From Anaeramoeba flamelloides (taxonomy: Eukaryota; Metamonada; Anaeramoebidae), in contig JANTQA010000029.1 of the NCBI GenBank assembly GCA_027625915.1, forward strand, positions 2,418,001 to 2,482,000: 64,000 nucleotides of DNA, in the 5' to 3' direction. The notes under the pieces were generated by a model, which was given only the letters and a program-made list of their open reading frames with translations, was not told where the DNA came from and searched no databases. Position numbers and translations under genes: made by a program. This document shows positions 23,336 through 35,626 of the stretch, piece by piece (position 1 is the stretch's first letter; each line of letters begins with the position of its first letter).

Positions 23336-24327
23336 TTAGTTTACTTCATAGGCAACCTTGACGTAGATAGTTCTTTCACCCATTTCCTTTTCGTTCATTT
23401 CTAAGGCTTTGTCACGATCTTCTTGGTTTTCAAATTCAACAAAACCAAAACCTCTTGATCTTCCGAATTTGGTCATAACAACACGAGAAGATTTTGGGTT
23501 GTATTCAGAAAATGCTTCTGTTAATTCTTCGTCGGTGGTTTGGAATGGGATGTTGGTAACATAGACAGTTGTTTCGCTTAATTTTCTTTCCTCTTGGTTG
23601 TAGTTTTTTCTTCTTCTATAGTTTGGTCTATATGAATTATTATATCTACCGCCATAATAGTCATTATAACCCTCATAACCATAGTCATAACTGTTATAAC
23701 CATTATAGTCGTTGTAGTATCTCTTTGGAAGATGAGAGAAAGAGCAAAAATAAAATTTTAAAAAATAAAAAAAAGAAAAGAAAAATTGAATAAAGGAATA
23801 AAAAGCAAAAGAAATTCAAAAAGAAAAAAAAAATATTTTACATTATTATAATTGGAATTATAATTGTTATAGTTTCTTCTGTACTGTGGTTTTTTACGTG
23901 TTTTGTTTTGTTGTGAAAGTTCAACAACAATTTGTCTACCATCTTGTTCTGTTTCATGGAGTCCTTCAATAGCTTTTTCGCATTCTTCAACTGTTTCAAA
24001 TTCAACAAATCCAAAGCCAAGGCTTCTGTTTCCTCTCATGACAACATTAGCTTCAACACTATAAAGATCGTTTCCAGAAAGTAAAAAAAAAAAAAATATA
24101 AACCAAGAAGGGAAGAAATGATGAGTAATTTGTTTTTTGAGTTTTTTTTTGTTATTCAAAGAATAAAAAAAATAAAAGAAAAATAAAACAAACACTGTTC
24201 CGTAGGTTTCGAACAATTCTTGGAGGTCTTCGTTTGTTGTTGAATAAGAAATTTTACCGACATAAAGTTTTTTGTTTTCGGTTTGGGTTTCTTCGGTTTC
24301 TTTTTTAGTTTCTTTGTTTTTGCTCAT
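23336..24327 (-). CDS. two-RRM RNA-binding protein
   Basis: Three exons read on the minus strand: 24327-24194, 24058-23842 and 23722-23336 (introns of 135 and 119 nt with GT-AG ends), giving 245 residues and a TAA stop. RRM1 spans about 20-100 with RNP2 'LYVGKI' and RNP1 'LGFGFVEF'; exon 1 ends inside the domain at TYGTV and phase 2 joins it to VEANVVM. A linker (about 101-165) is rich in Tyr, Asn, Gly and Arg, a composition typical of condensate-forming RNA-binding proteins. RRM2 spans about 168-242 with RNP2 'VYVTNI' and RNP1 'RGFGFVEF'. A nuclear or cytoplasmic mRNA-binding role is likely; the exact orthologue is not clear. Codon use is richer in G+C than the introns. Confidence 0.92.
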
Positions 24328-24913
24328 TTTAAGAATGTATAAACAGTAAAAAAAATGAAAATTTCGAACATGAAAAAGTCAATAACTCCTTAAGAATTAT
24401 GATTTAAATGTTTGATACGCTGTGGTTTTAGGAATCCTTTCTTTTCAAAAGAAGGAAAAACAAAAACAATTTTCTTTGCTTTTTTGAAAGCTTCTTTTTT
24501 GAAATACTAATGTTGCTGGAAAACCGAGAAAAACATTATTGTTGGTGAATGTTTTAATTCATAACTAAAATTGTCTTTCTTTTTCTCTTGAATAAAAAGA
24601 TCAAAAGTATTGGAAAAATCAATTATTTAACATAATTTAAATCTCCAAACTCTTGAGATTACTTTTCTTGTGGATAAGATACGGATTAATTTTAAATTGT
24701 TGTTTTAGTCAAGAGTTTCCTGTGGTATTAATTTTGAGTTTTGTATAAAAGAAAAACGTTACTATTCAAAACGATTTATTAACAGAATTAGATCTTCTAT
24801 TTGTTGGACGATTCTTGAATTGTTTTTGAGTTAAACCTAAACAGGGAGACAGATACTATTCTTAATACTTTCTAACCTCTTTTCTTTCAAACAATCTACT
24901 TTAAAATATTTAA

Positions 24914-26050
24914 GGGTTGAAGGAATATCTAAAATAAATCGACCACGGGCGGTCTTATGAATTAAAAAATCAGTGGATTAGACTCTTTATTGCTTTAGAT
25001 CCAGAAAAACTCTAAAATTTCAAAATTTTTGGATAAGTTAATTTTCTATGATAAGAAACTTAATTGGAAGTATTAGTCGTATTTTCCACAACCCAACAAT
25101 GTTTCTTTGAATTAAAGTATTGTCTAGTTTCCAATAAAAACCACTGAAAAAATCAAATTGGAAGAAACATAGTTGGGTTGATGTTTTTCAGTAGAAAATT
25201 CTAATTAACGATCTTATCAGAGAAAATTATCTTATCCTAAAATTTTGAAATTTTATAAACTCTGTTTCAGTCAAAGGTGCCCAACGTTTTTTTCAAATAT
25301 CAATTATTTTATATAATTGACCTTTGAAGAAAAAATAAGAAATAAGTATAATAATACACGTCAAAGAATAGTTGGTAACCGTTTGAAATAAAACCAATTA
25401 ATCATAAATTTTCTTAAAAATTGATAAACCTAAATTCTTAGGGCCCGATTGAGAAAAACAAGGATGTTCGTTTTGAACTTCTACTGGTATTTGAATAATA
25501 AATAGGAAACATTTTTCACTTCATTTTCCTTTCTTTTCTTTTAGAAATCAAGTCCCGAAACTAAGTTTGTTGGTATTTGTGGTCTCTATTTGAAAAAGGT
25601 CATGAAAATTCAGTGAAAATTTTTTAACATTTATTAAGCAAATATCAAGATCAAAGATCGAATAGAATCCCAATGGAAATCAATATGATTTCTCAACAAT
25701 CTTTACAAGATTTCAATTACCATTAAAATAACACATTTTTACAAGGTGACTATTGATCTTGCAATAAAATATTTATTTGCAAATGAATGATGTTTTAAAA
25801 AAAAATCGAAAAAAAAAACAAAAATGTGTAGAAATGTGAAAAAATGATTTCAATTTTGAAAATTTCCAAAATAAAAATTTTTTTCTAATATCTATGCAAA
25901 CACTTTAAACGCATGTATTATAACCATTACAACTAGGCCCCTTTGACTGAAAAATAGTTTACTTTTTCTGGATCTATAGCAATAAAGAGTCTAATCTACT
26001 GATCTTTTAATTCATAAGACCGCCCGTGTGGATTTATTTCAGACAACCCC
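24914..26050. mobile_element. TTAA-type foldback element G, interrupted
   Basis: Long near-perfect arms include 'gggcggtcttatgaattaaa' and 'tagactctttattgct', mirrored at about 25970-26030. Ends are TTAAGGGTTG and, inverted, TTAGGGGTTG. The inner parts of the two arms also pair ('aatttttggataagttaatt' and its mirror near 25225-25245), so the element is a near-palindrome of roughly 430 nt once the inserted family D element (25258-25959) is set aside. Confidence 0.8.
25258..25959. mobile_element. family D MITE (702 bp, TA), nested copy 1
   Basis: It is flanked by TA at 25256-25257 and 25960-25961. Inverted ends have the form AACTNTNTTTCAGTCAAAGG followed by GCC. Comparing the two arms of the enclosing palindrome shows the uninterrupted sequence and supports the edges. 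It aligns inverted with 33512-34203. Confidence 0.85.
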
Positions 26051-26398
26051 TAACACAGAACAAGGACAAGTTAAAGATTAACAAGCGTTTGTTGTTGGGT
26101 GTAAATCACATTAGTTTAAATGGTTCAAATGTCATGTAAAAATTTGATTACAAAACAGTAATATTTACAGTTCCCCTCAAATAAGAACTACATTTCCACC
26201 CTTGAAAGTGTTAAGTTATTGCGTTATCTGACTTTCACTTCTCAAAAAGAATTTCCCTTCTGAAAAAATTGGACAAAAAAAAATTTTTTTTAGTCCACTT
26301 TACCTATCCACTCACACTTTTTATTCGTAACTCTAACTTTGAATGGGTTTTTAGTTACCACAATAAATACATACAAACACACATACAAACATACACTC

Positions 26399-26424
<26 letters not shown>
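26399..26424. repeat. (TA)n microsatellite
   Basis: An alternating AT run follows CA-rich repeats (26370-26398). A second (TA)n tract is at 62641-62662. A plus-strand frame crossing it (Ile-Tyr repeats) is an artefact. Confidence 0.95.
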
Positions 26425-26429
<5 letters not shown>

Positions 26430-29073
26430 CATAAAGGGACAAAAAAATAATCATCAAATAACAAGTTATAATCTATTTCCTCAGAAAATTATATTAGTTA
26501 CCGAAAAATAAGGAAAAAAAAAAAAAAGTAAAAACTAATGCACATTTATTTTGAAAATACAAATAAGTGAAAAGAGCTGAAGAAAATTCAAGACTCTTTT
26601 ACCCGAAACCCTAAAGGAAAAGATAAAGGAATAAAATAAATGCAATATGATGAATATTAAAATATAAAAACAACAAAAAAAAAAAAATCTAAATATACTG
26701 TTTCGTAGCACATTTCTCATAATAACGCGATTATTAATCATAGGAATTAGGATATAACACAAAGAACAAAAAAAAAAATAAAGTGTGTTATGATTGGAGG
26801 TAAACAGCATTAGAGTACCTTTCAATGATTTAAATATATTGGGGACTTAATATTAAAAAACTACTTAAAATTTGATTTTATCAATTGATATGAACCTTTT
26901 AAACAATAAAAAAAAATCCTGAATTTTCAAATGTATCTGTATGTAGATCTTAATTTAAAGATTAATTCATCTTTATTAACTAATAATATATGGTAAATAT
27001 ATTTCATAAATTTATCACAAAATTTAGATTAGTTGCTCAAGCACTTTGTAATTTACCTTTAAATTTAACAAACAATTGACTAAAAGATCATATTCGCAAA
27101 TTATTTTCGCAAATTAGGAAGCAAATATTGGAAATAGATTTACATATACAACGGGTCTCATAAAATGCAAATACGCATAAAAAAATCAATTCATAGGGTT
27201 TTGTGCTAGTAATTATTTAGTAAATCCTAGATATTTAAAAATTATAAAAGTTTTTTATTACTTTTTATTTATTGAATTAAAGAGAGGTAGGATCAAAAGA
27301 TATAATTCTCTTTTATCAGAACAACTCAACCATTTTTACCAATTTTTCTTACAATTTTAGCATTCTTAGCACCATATAACAACATATTTTCATTTTTTGA
27401 AAATCGACACAACCACATTTTTTTGCTACAAAAAATAATATGTATTCAATTCCGAGACATTAAACTAACAATAATGTTTGGAAATAAATTCATTCTTTTC
27501 CTATTGTTATTGATATCTTTTTATTATTTTTTTTTATGGAAATTTGAAGTGTCTGGTCTGTTGGTACCAACCCCCATCTCAAATGTGGCTTTAATATTGT
27601 TGTTTAATAATTTATTGATTATTTTAAAAATTTTCTCTTGTATTTCAAAGATCATCTTATATCATTTGATATTTACTTTTATTAGCATCAAGTCAAAATA
27701 TACAAGTTATACAAATATTTTTTTTTAATGAACCCAATAAATATGTTTGTTGAAGTTTTTGTCAATTGCCAGGATCTTTTTACATACTTTTTAGTAATAT
27801 TTTGTTAAACAGTTAAATAAAAAAAATATTGTTTTTATTTATACAACAATAGTTTAGTTATAAAATCTTTATTCCCCTCCTCACTTTTTTTTGAATACTA
27901 TATTTATGGTGACATGATTTTTTGTTCTTTCATCATTTATCAACAAAAAAGCCATTCTTTTTTCATTAATCAAAAAATTATTTTGCGAGTTCAAATAAAC
28001 ATACTAAAATGTAAATTTAACTTAAATTACAGAAACCAAGTGTGTTTCATTCGTTTTTATTGACACCAACCCCTAACCTGGTTTCTGTCCAGACTTTGAG
28101 TTGAGATTCTCTTGAGAAGATTGCTTTAATAATCTTTAAAATTCAAACCCTTTTTGAAAAATATGTCCCGACGAACCAAAAAACACTAAAAATGGAAAAC
28201 TGATCAAATACTTTCCATTAATACAATTAAAAAAACTAAATGAAAAAATAAAAATAAATAAAATTTCGATTTAACTTTTTCCTTGAAAACATTTTTTGCC
28301 AATTTCATTGAATTCACACTTGAAATTATGTATATTTTTAGATCCAGTTTCTTGTTTAAACTTATTTACTAAAACAATATCTAAATTATGGGAATTTTCT
28401 TTTCACAAAAGGCACTAATTTGGTCTTCAAATGTTTTTTTTAGTTTTAAATGGTAAAATTAAAAAAAAGTTAAACTAAAAGGATAAACTTTCTGGAAAAG
28501 CATTCTAATTTAATTTATTAACTTATTCTTTGATTTCAAACTTTTCTCAACCCCAATTTTTTAAAAAAAAAATAAAAAAGTGCACAGTAATTTCAAAAAA
28601 AAATTTTGATATTTAAAAGTTGAGAGTGTTTTTATTCTAAAAAAAATTATCCCAATGGTTAATTGAATTAAGTATCGAACTTAGATTTCGAAAAATATTA
28701 ATCAGAAAAAAATAGTGCTCAATTTTACTAAGGACATAAAAACCTCAACTTTTAAAAATTGATTGAAAAAAGAGTATTTTTTCCCCAATACTGATCTTAT
28801 GAATTCCAAATATAAATTTGTAAGTTTTCTATTTAATAAAATCCTCTTTCAAAAACTAATTAAAAAAAGTATAACACATCCTTGTTACATAAGATTCTAT
28901 TCAAGTTTCAATCATCCAACGCCTAAAGTTTCTTCCACTTAACAACATTGAATCAAATTAAAGTTATTTGATCTTTGACATAAAAAAAAATCAAGGGAAC
29001 AATTAATGATTTTAATTCGCAATTAAAATAAAAATTCATTTTTTCTCAACATTCTTTTATTTGTTGATTAGTT

Positions 29074-32000
29074 ATGTCAGAAATAATAGAACAAACTTCC
29101 AACTTAACTGTTAAAATTTTAATTATTGGCGATTCTGGTAATACTGATTCTTTCTCAGGTCTTTTATATTTGTACTTTTTTTATAAAAACAAAAAATCCA
29201 AATTCCCAACTCTTTTTTTTTTCTCTTAACAATTTTCGAAAATGTGCATATTAGTTGTTGGAAAAACGTGCTTGCTATTACGTTTTAGTGTTTGTCAATT
29301 CTTCCAAAGTTTTTATTCTTTTTTTTTCCTTTTCCACAATAACCTAACCAAAATTTCTTAACCAAACACAAAAAATAAAACAAACAAAAAAAATGAATCT
29401 TTTATCCAATTCAAAGAAAAACAATTTTAAGTCTGAAACGGTTTACACAATCGGGTACATTTATATTTCTCTTCTCTTTATTTTTTTCTTCATAAAAAAA
29501 ATTTTTGTTCCTTTCATTCTTCTTTGTTTGTTTTGATGATACTTATTTTATTATTACTTTGATCTTCTTCATTATCCCACCCAACCATAACTCAAACCAA
29601 CAAAATTGTTACAAAACTAAAGTGTTCATTTTATGGATCGTACAATGGAGGTTTCGGGACAACTTGTAAAAATTCAAGGATGGGATACTGCTGGACAAGT
29701 AATGTCCTTTTTTTTTTTTTTTTTCTTTTCTTTTCCTTAATCCTTTTTTATTGAACAACATAACTTTTTTTTGACCAAGACTTTCTTTTCACAAGACCTT
29801 TTGTTTTTACAAACCAAGATCAACCAAATCAACCAAAGCAACCAAAACAACCCTTTGAAAAAATTGTTTGGATTAAGAAATTCAAAAATTATTGTTTGTG
29901 GCCACGAATGAAAATTAGGCTGAAATAAAGTAATAGAGGGGAACTAAAAAAGGAAAATTTTAATTACCAACCTTTTATATTTAATAAATGAAAAATTTTC
30001 ATTCAAATCACTTTTGAATGTATCGAAGAGTGAGTAGAAAAAATAAAAAAAACCAGAAAATCTCTGAAAAATGAAAAATTTTGAGAGACTATAAGACAAG
30101 AATAGTATAAAAATTGAAAACACTTTTTTTGATTCTTAAGGACTAAGTTTTAAGGTGGAAACAGTGAAACCCGTATAAAAAACGCTCTTGAAAGAGTTCC
30201 ATTATCCCATTTAAACTTGCAGACTGAAAATTTCTTGTATAAAAAAATGTGAAATTTTCACTATTAAAAAAATTTTTTACAATTTTTACCCCTTCTTAGA
30301 TTGAACCAAAATTTGATTTTATAATTTCATAATTTCCATTTCAAATCTAGAAATACAAAACAATTTCCCAAGCTTTTCTAAAATATTTTTTTAAGTAACT
30401 TTTACAGTTCCAAACGTTTTCAAATCTGGACTTGTGCTTCAAAACCCCTTAAAAGTCATTTTTTTTTAAAAATTTTCAATCAAAAATCTATTTAAAAAAT
30501 ATTAATTTTTTTTTGTTTGTTTTTATCTTTAAAATTTAGTATTTTTTTATACAATTTCTTCTGAATTAAAATTCTTTTTGAGAAGTGAATGCAAAATAAT
30601 ACAATAACAAAATACCCTGCAGGGTGTGAATATAGCACTTAAGGAATACGTTTTTAGGTGAAAACGGTGAAATAATGTAGAAAATCGCCATTGAAAGAGT
30701 TATATAATCCATGTAATATTTGTCCAAGGAGAATTTCTTTTAGAAAAAATTAGAAATTTTCACAATTTCAACAATTTTGACAATTTTTTCCTTGGTTAGA
30801 TCATGCTATAATTTGATTTTAATATTTTCGAATTTCCATTTCAACTTTCTGAACTCACACTATTTTCTTGGGCTGTTCTACATATTTTTTACATTTGCTT
30901 TTACAAGTTTAAAATATTCTCAAATTTGAACTTGTACTTGAAAATCCCGAAAAGATATTTTTTAGCAATTATTTTTTTTTGTTATTTTCTATTTCCTTTT
31001 AATTGAAAAAGAAAAGAAAAAAAGTATTGTGAAAAGAGAAAAAAATGACAAAAAATGTTTTTTTTCTTTTTTTTGTCCAATTTCTGTTGTGTGAAATTTT
31101 TTTGTAAAAAGTGAAAGTGAAATAACACAATTACTCAACCCCTTCAAGGGTGGGAACGTAGTCCTTTACACTTTTGTTTTTTCAAATTATTTCAAATTTT
31201 GAAAGTAATTAAAAGAGATCATAATCCAATAACTTTCAATTGAAAAGTTTTTACAATTCAAACTTTTAAAAACTTGCAATTTCAATGCCTTTTGGCTTTT
31301 CGAATTATCTAAAAATAGTTTCGGGTTTTTAAAAGTTAACAAATCAATATTAGAATCATAATTAAAGCACTATTTTGAAAATAAAGTTGAATTTTTTTGT
31401 TCCAGTTTTAACAAAAAAAAAGGTTGTAAAACTTTTTGGAATTGATTTTAACTTTATATAAAATATTTTTCTTTTAAACATTATTTTTTAAACTTGTTCT
31501 TTTGAAAATTTTTTTATTATCTGGGAACACTTTAAATTATTTTCGTTTGGTTCTAATTTTAAGAAATTTTAAGTTCTTGTTTGAGACAATTTTGAAATAA
31601 AACATAAAATAACAAAAACTTTTTTTTTTTTTTTTTTTATTTTGAATGTTGGGAATTAATTTCCTCTTACAGCTGTTAGGTTTTTTTTTTAATTTGAGAA
31701 ATAAAAAGAAAATTTTTGAAATTTTCGGTTTATTTTTCAAATCAAAAAAAACAGCCGTTAGCTTTTCTTGAGTTTTCTGTTTTTTGTAAAGTGTTCTAGT
31801 TTTTTTGAGGTTTTCTGTTTAAATGGAAAATCATTAGATTTTCGTTAATTTTTTTTGAGTTTTCTATTTATTAGGAAAATCGATAGATTTTCGTTGGGTT
31901 TTTTTTACTTTTTGGAATAAACCGAAAATTTATTAAAATTTTCTGTTTATTTCAAAAAGCAAAAAAAACCTAGAACACTTAACTAATAAAACAGAAAACC

Positions 32001-34904
32001 TCAAGAAAAGCTAGGCACTCTACGGCACTTTCCCCAATAATATAATTGAAACTTAAAAAAATTCGAAATTGAATGTTTTGGTGGATTCTCTATCTTTTTT
32101 TTTACTCATCAATCTAAAAATTTCTGAATTGTTGAAAAACTCAAAAAAAAATTTATTTAAATGAAAATCTTTTTTGTATGAACAAAATTTGGAAAAATTT
32201 TTACTTCCTTTCCCAATTATAAAAATTAGATCAATGTTTTACAACAAAACATAACTCGTAAAATTTTTTTAAAAAAAATAATCCACAAATTTTGTATTTT
32301 GGGAATATACTCATTATAATAAACACTATTATACATAACAATTTTGAAAAATGTTTAACTGTTGAGAGAAAAATGTTGGACACAGAAAAATGGTTGGACA
32401 GCATTTTTAATTGGGAACATTACTAAAAATGATTTTTAATTTCAATCATTTGTGAAATAACTAAAGAAAATAACAATAATCTACTTATTAGAATAAGGAT
32501 TAATGTAATTCTACTTTTTCAAAACCTTATCTCTTATAATCTAAATCAAGTTTAAAAATTACCATTTTCAGAATTAATAGTAAACTTTACTACAACTTGG
32601 ATTTTTGTTAAAATAGCATGATCTACTTGAGTTATCAACCATTCAAATGAGTATTCTACACAAACCACAGATTAATGAACTTTTAACAGCTTTAAACCTG
32701 GATTTATATAAAAGTCACCTAGTTATCAATAGGATTTGATTTTCAATTTCAGTAATGTTCCCAATTAAAAATGGTGTCCAACCATTTTTCTGTGTCCAAC
32801 ATTTTTCTCTCAACAGTAAAAATTTATTAGGTATTAATGGGAATTGAAAAAAAAATGAAAATTTTCAGTAATATTTTTTTCATTTTTAATTCTAAAATTT
32901 TTGATATTTTTATTTGGCTTAGTGGAGAGATTATTTTCATCTATTTTTTTATAATATTCTAAAAAGAATCATATTTTTCAATTTTGAAAATAAAATCAAA
33001 TATTTCTTTCAAAAGATATCGCTAAATTAAATCGAAAAAAATGATTTTTTTTCTGTTTTTGAAATATTTTTTATTATTTTATTTATTTCCATGTCTGGGT
33101 TTTAATATATATATTCCCTGTTTTTTTGGGAAAATTGTTTTAACTTTGATTATTTTTTCTTTCTTAATTTTTAATATAAAGTTTATTCATTTCAACTTAT
33201 TTCAATAAAAAAATATCCCAAAAATAGGTGTTTTTTTCAAAAGTCGGTAATTTTGAAAAAGCCGGTATTCTTATCTTCATGAGTTCAATAGTTACCCTAT
33301 CTTTTCAAAATTACATAAAATTATCATAACTTTGAAAAAATAATTTATAAAAGATGTATAACTGAAATCCAGTATGTAGTTTTGGCTAACTTTAATTTCC
33401 AGAAGTTATTTTTTCCTTGTAGTGAACTGTTATTTTTTTTTTTTAATTTTCAGTTGCCATTGAATTTCAATCTTTTTGCCACCAATGGTATTAAAATTAT
33501 CTTGGAATCTAAACTATTTTTCAGTCAAAGGGGCCCAGTTGTAATGGTATAATACATGTGTTCAAAGGGTTTGCATAGATATTAGAAGAAAAATTTTATT
33601 TTGGAAATTTTCAAAATTGAAATCATTTTTTCACATTTTTGTTTTTTTTTTTCAATTTTTTTTTTAAAAATGTCATTCATTTGCAAAAAATTTTTTATTG
33701 CAAGATCAATAGTCACTTGGTAAAAACGTGTTATTCTAATGTCATTGAAACCATGTAAAGATTGTTGAGAAATCAAATTGATTTCTATTGCAATTTAATT
33801 CGATTTTTGATCTTGATATTTGTTTAATAAATGTGAAAAATTTTCACTGAATTTTCATTTCCTTTTTCAAATAGAGACCACAAATACCAACAAACTTTGT
33901 TTGAGGGCTTAATTTCCAAAAGAAAAGTATGGAAAATGAAGTGAAAAATGTTTCATATTTATTATTCAAATACCAGTAGAAGTTCAAAACGAACATCCTT
34001 GTTTTTCTCAATAGGGCCCTAAGAATTTGAGTTTTTCAATTTTTAAGAAAATTTATTGATTAATTAGTTTTCTTTCAGACATGTATCAACATTTCTTTGA
34101 GGTGTATTATTCTCTTTATTTCTTATTTTTTCTACAAAGGTCAATTATATAAAATAATTGATATTTGAAAAAAACGTTGGGCCCCTTTGACTGAAACAGA
34201 CCTTACAAGAAATTTCATTATGAATAGACAATAATTCACCTTAATATAAAATAGATTAGCATTTTCCTTTCGAACACAAATTAATAAAATTCAATACATG
34301 ATTTGATTTTGAAAAATGATGTTAAAAAAGAACACAATTCAATGACTTATTCAATCTATTTTCTCTTTAAATTTTCCTTCTTCATTAATTATTTACCTTA
34401 TTTTTAATCACAAATATACAAACAAAACAAAACAAAACAAAACTATCAAACAAAAAAAAAATAAAATAAAAAATAACAAAATAAAAAACTCATTAATAAA
34501 AGGAAAGATTCCGAACAATTACAAGAGCATTTTACCGAGGCTCACATGGGGTAATGATTGTTTATGACGTAACAAGCCGAAAATCATTTGAAAATGTTGA
34601 ATATTGGATTCAAAATTTAAAGGAAAACACAACAGTATCTGATTTATCAATTTTATTAATGGGTAATAAAATTGATCTGGAAGAAGAGAGAGTTGTTTCT
34701 ACGGAAGAGGGTGAAAACCTCGCTGCTCAACACAATGTACCCTTTTTTGAAACATCAGCAAAAACAGGTGAAAATGTTGAAAAATGTTTTTTACTTCTAA
34801 CCGAGCAATCATTAAAAAAAAAGCATTATAATGATTCTTCAAAACAAACAAAACAAACAACAAATGTGGGAATAGAAATACAACCAAAAAAAAAATGTTG
34901 TTAA
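29074..34904 (+). CDS. Rab-family small GTPase
   Basis: Five exons: 29074-29137, 29255-29289, 29417-29454, 29623-29698, 34503-34904. All phases agree and give 204 residues, the normal Rab size, ending TAA with AATAAA five nt on. G1 is GDSVVGKT (19-26), the switch I Thr is T44 in YTIG, G3 is WDTAGQE (66-72), G4 is NKID (126-129), G5 is ETSAKTG, and the C-terminus is KKKCC for double geranylgeranylation. It would cycle between cytosol and a membrane, recruiting effectors for vesicle traffic. 'IGVHF' and 'IQGWDTAGQ' differ from the usual IGVDF and LQIWDTAGQ. Rab1/Rab8-like in overall look; the subfamily is not certain. Introns 1-3 are 117, 127 and 168 nt; intron 4 is 4,804 nt and carries repeats. 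Confidence 0.93.
30136..31172. repeat. diverged tandem duplication in Rab intron 4
   Basis: Two units of about 510 nt lie head to tail (about 30136-30640 and 30641-31172). Matching landmarks in order: 'aaaacggtgaaa' versus 'gaaacagtgaaa', 'ttgaaagagtt', 'aatttccatttcaa', 'tcaaatttgaacttgtactt' versus 'tcaaatctggacttgtgctt', and ends 'tgcagggtgtgaata' versus 'tcaagggtgggaac'. A fragment of the same end lies inverted at 26160-26250. No coding frame. Confidence 0.6.
31670..32030. repeat. family L hairpin repeats in Rab intron 4
   Basis: Repeated near-identical units around 'gattttcg' with 'gagttttctgt' alternate with their complements. The block ends 'gctaggcactctacggcac', the same closing motif as at 13560-14030. 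The arms can fold on each other over most of the block. Confidence 0.6.
32359..32816. mobile_element. family A1 MITE (TAA target), copy 1
   Basis: It is flanked by TAA at 32356-32358 and 32817-32819. Ends are CTGTTGAGAGAAAAATGTTG on both sides (inverted), and the TIR continues for about 70 nt through 'aattgggaacattact'. The interior aligns inverted, over the whole length, with 42326-42784. It sits in Rab intron 4. Confidence 0.93.
33512..34203. mobile_element. family D MITE, copy 2
   Basis: It is flanked by TA at 33510-33511 and 34204-34205. Ends share TTTCAGTCAAAGGGGCCCA. It aligns inverted with 25258-25959 over its full length and closely enough to look recent. It lies in Rab intron 4, about 300 nt before the acceptor. 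Confidence 0.88.
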
Positions 34905-35071
34905 TTAATAAACATTTTTTTTTTTTTAAACAAAATTTATAAATATATACATACATGCAATATTTTATTTGGTGATTGGAAATGCAATTTTCTCATCATT
35001 ATCGGGGGTTTCTTTTGACTATTTGTTTTTTATTTTTATTTTAAAAATTTTTTTACTAGTAAGATTTGATT

Positions 35072-35400
35072 TAGACCTTTTTTCTGTCAAAGTAGCTCAA
35101 AAAAATTTTTTTCAAAGATCAACTATAAAAAATAATTATCCTTGAAGAACAAATAAGAAATGAGGAGAAGAACACAGACCAAAGAAACGTTGAGACCTGT
35201 TAGAAGTAAATCTAATCATTCAATATATTTTCTTAAAAATTGAAATATTATGATTCTTAGTAGGTACATTGAGTAAAAACAAGAATATTCGTTTTGATCT
35301 TCAATTAAAGATCAAATAAAATTTCAAAAGAAATCAATATGATTTTACTACATTCATTATAAAAATTGGTACAATGATTTTTTCACAAATTAGATTAAAT
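35072..35400. mobile_element. family D MITE, truncated copy
   Basis: It begins 'ttttctgtcaaagtagctca', a decayed form of the family D end, and follows copy 1 through 'gaacaaataagaaat', 'ttcttaaaaattgaaatatt' and 'aaacaagaatattcgttttg' before similarity fades. No right-hand terminal repeat was found. Confidence 0.55.
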
Positions 35401-35451
35401 ATCGCAAATTTCCGATTTTATAACAAATAAAAATATTTTTTATTAATTTAA

Positions 35452-35626
35452 GGGACTAGTCTCTATTAATTTTTTTTTTTTTGACCAATTTCTAAATAAG
35501 TATTCATTATCAGGAAATAAGTTTAATATAAAAATAAATAGGGTTTTTCAAATCTAAGTAATTGGCAAAAATTTTCTCAATCTCTATTAAATTTAGGTAA
35601 AAAAAATATTAATTGAGATTATCCCC
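35452..35626. mobile_element. short TTAA-flanked MITE (175 bp)
   Basis: TTAA lies at 35448-35451 and 35627-35630, with ends GGGACTAGTCTC and, inverted, GGGGATAATCTC. It is similar in end structure to family E but too short to be a full copy; the interior is unmatched. Confidence 0.5.

Larger units (their letters stand above)
24328..29073. other. intergenic, nested elements and AT-rich DNA
   Basis: No further gene was found. It contains the TTAA foldback with a family D element inside it (24914-26050), a short segment at 26160-26250 related inverted to the ends of the tandem repeats at 30.1-31.2 kb, and a (TA)n run at 26399-26424 after CA-rich repeats. The long plus-strand frame at 27423-27728 is hydrophobic low-complexity sequence that I do not accept as a gene. 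Confidence 0.6.

Noticed and set aside
23758-24327. Single 189-residue frame across the RRM gene
   Set aside because: It reads through intron 1 and into intron 2. RRM continuity and splice phases show three exons.
26269-26511. 80-residue frame with Ile-Tyr repeats
   Set aside because: It is produced by CA and (TA)n microsatellites.
27423-27728. 101-residue hydrophobic frame as a membrane protein
   Set aside because: Composition is indistinguishable from T-rich non-coding DNA. No motif or convincing context was seen.
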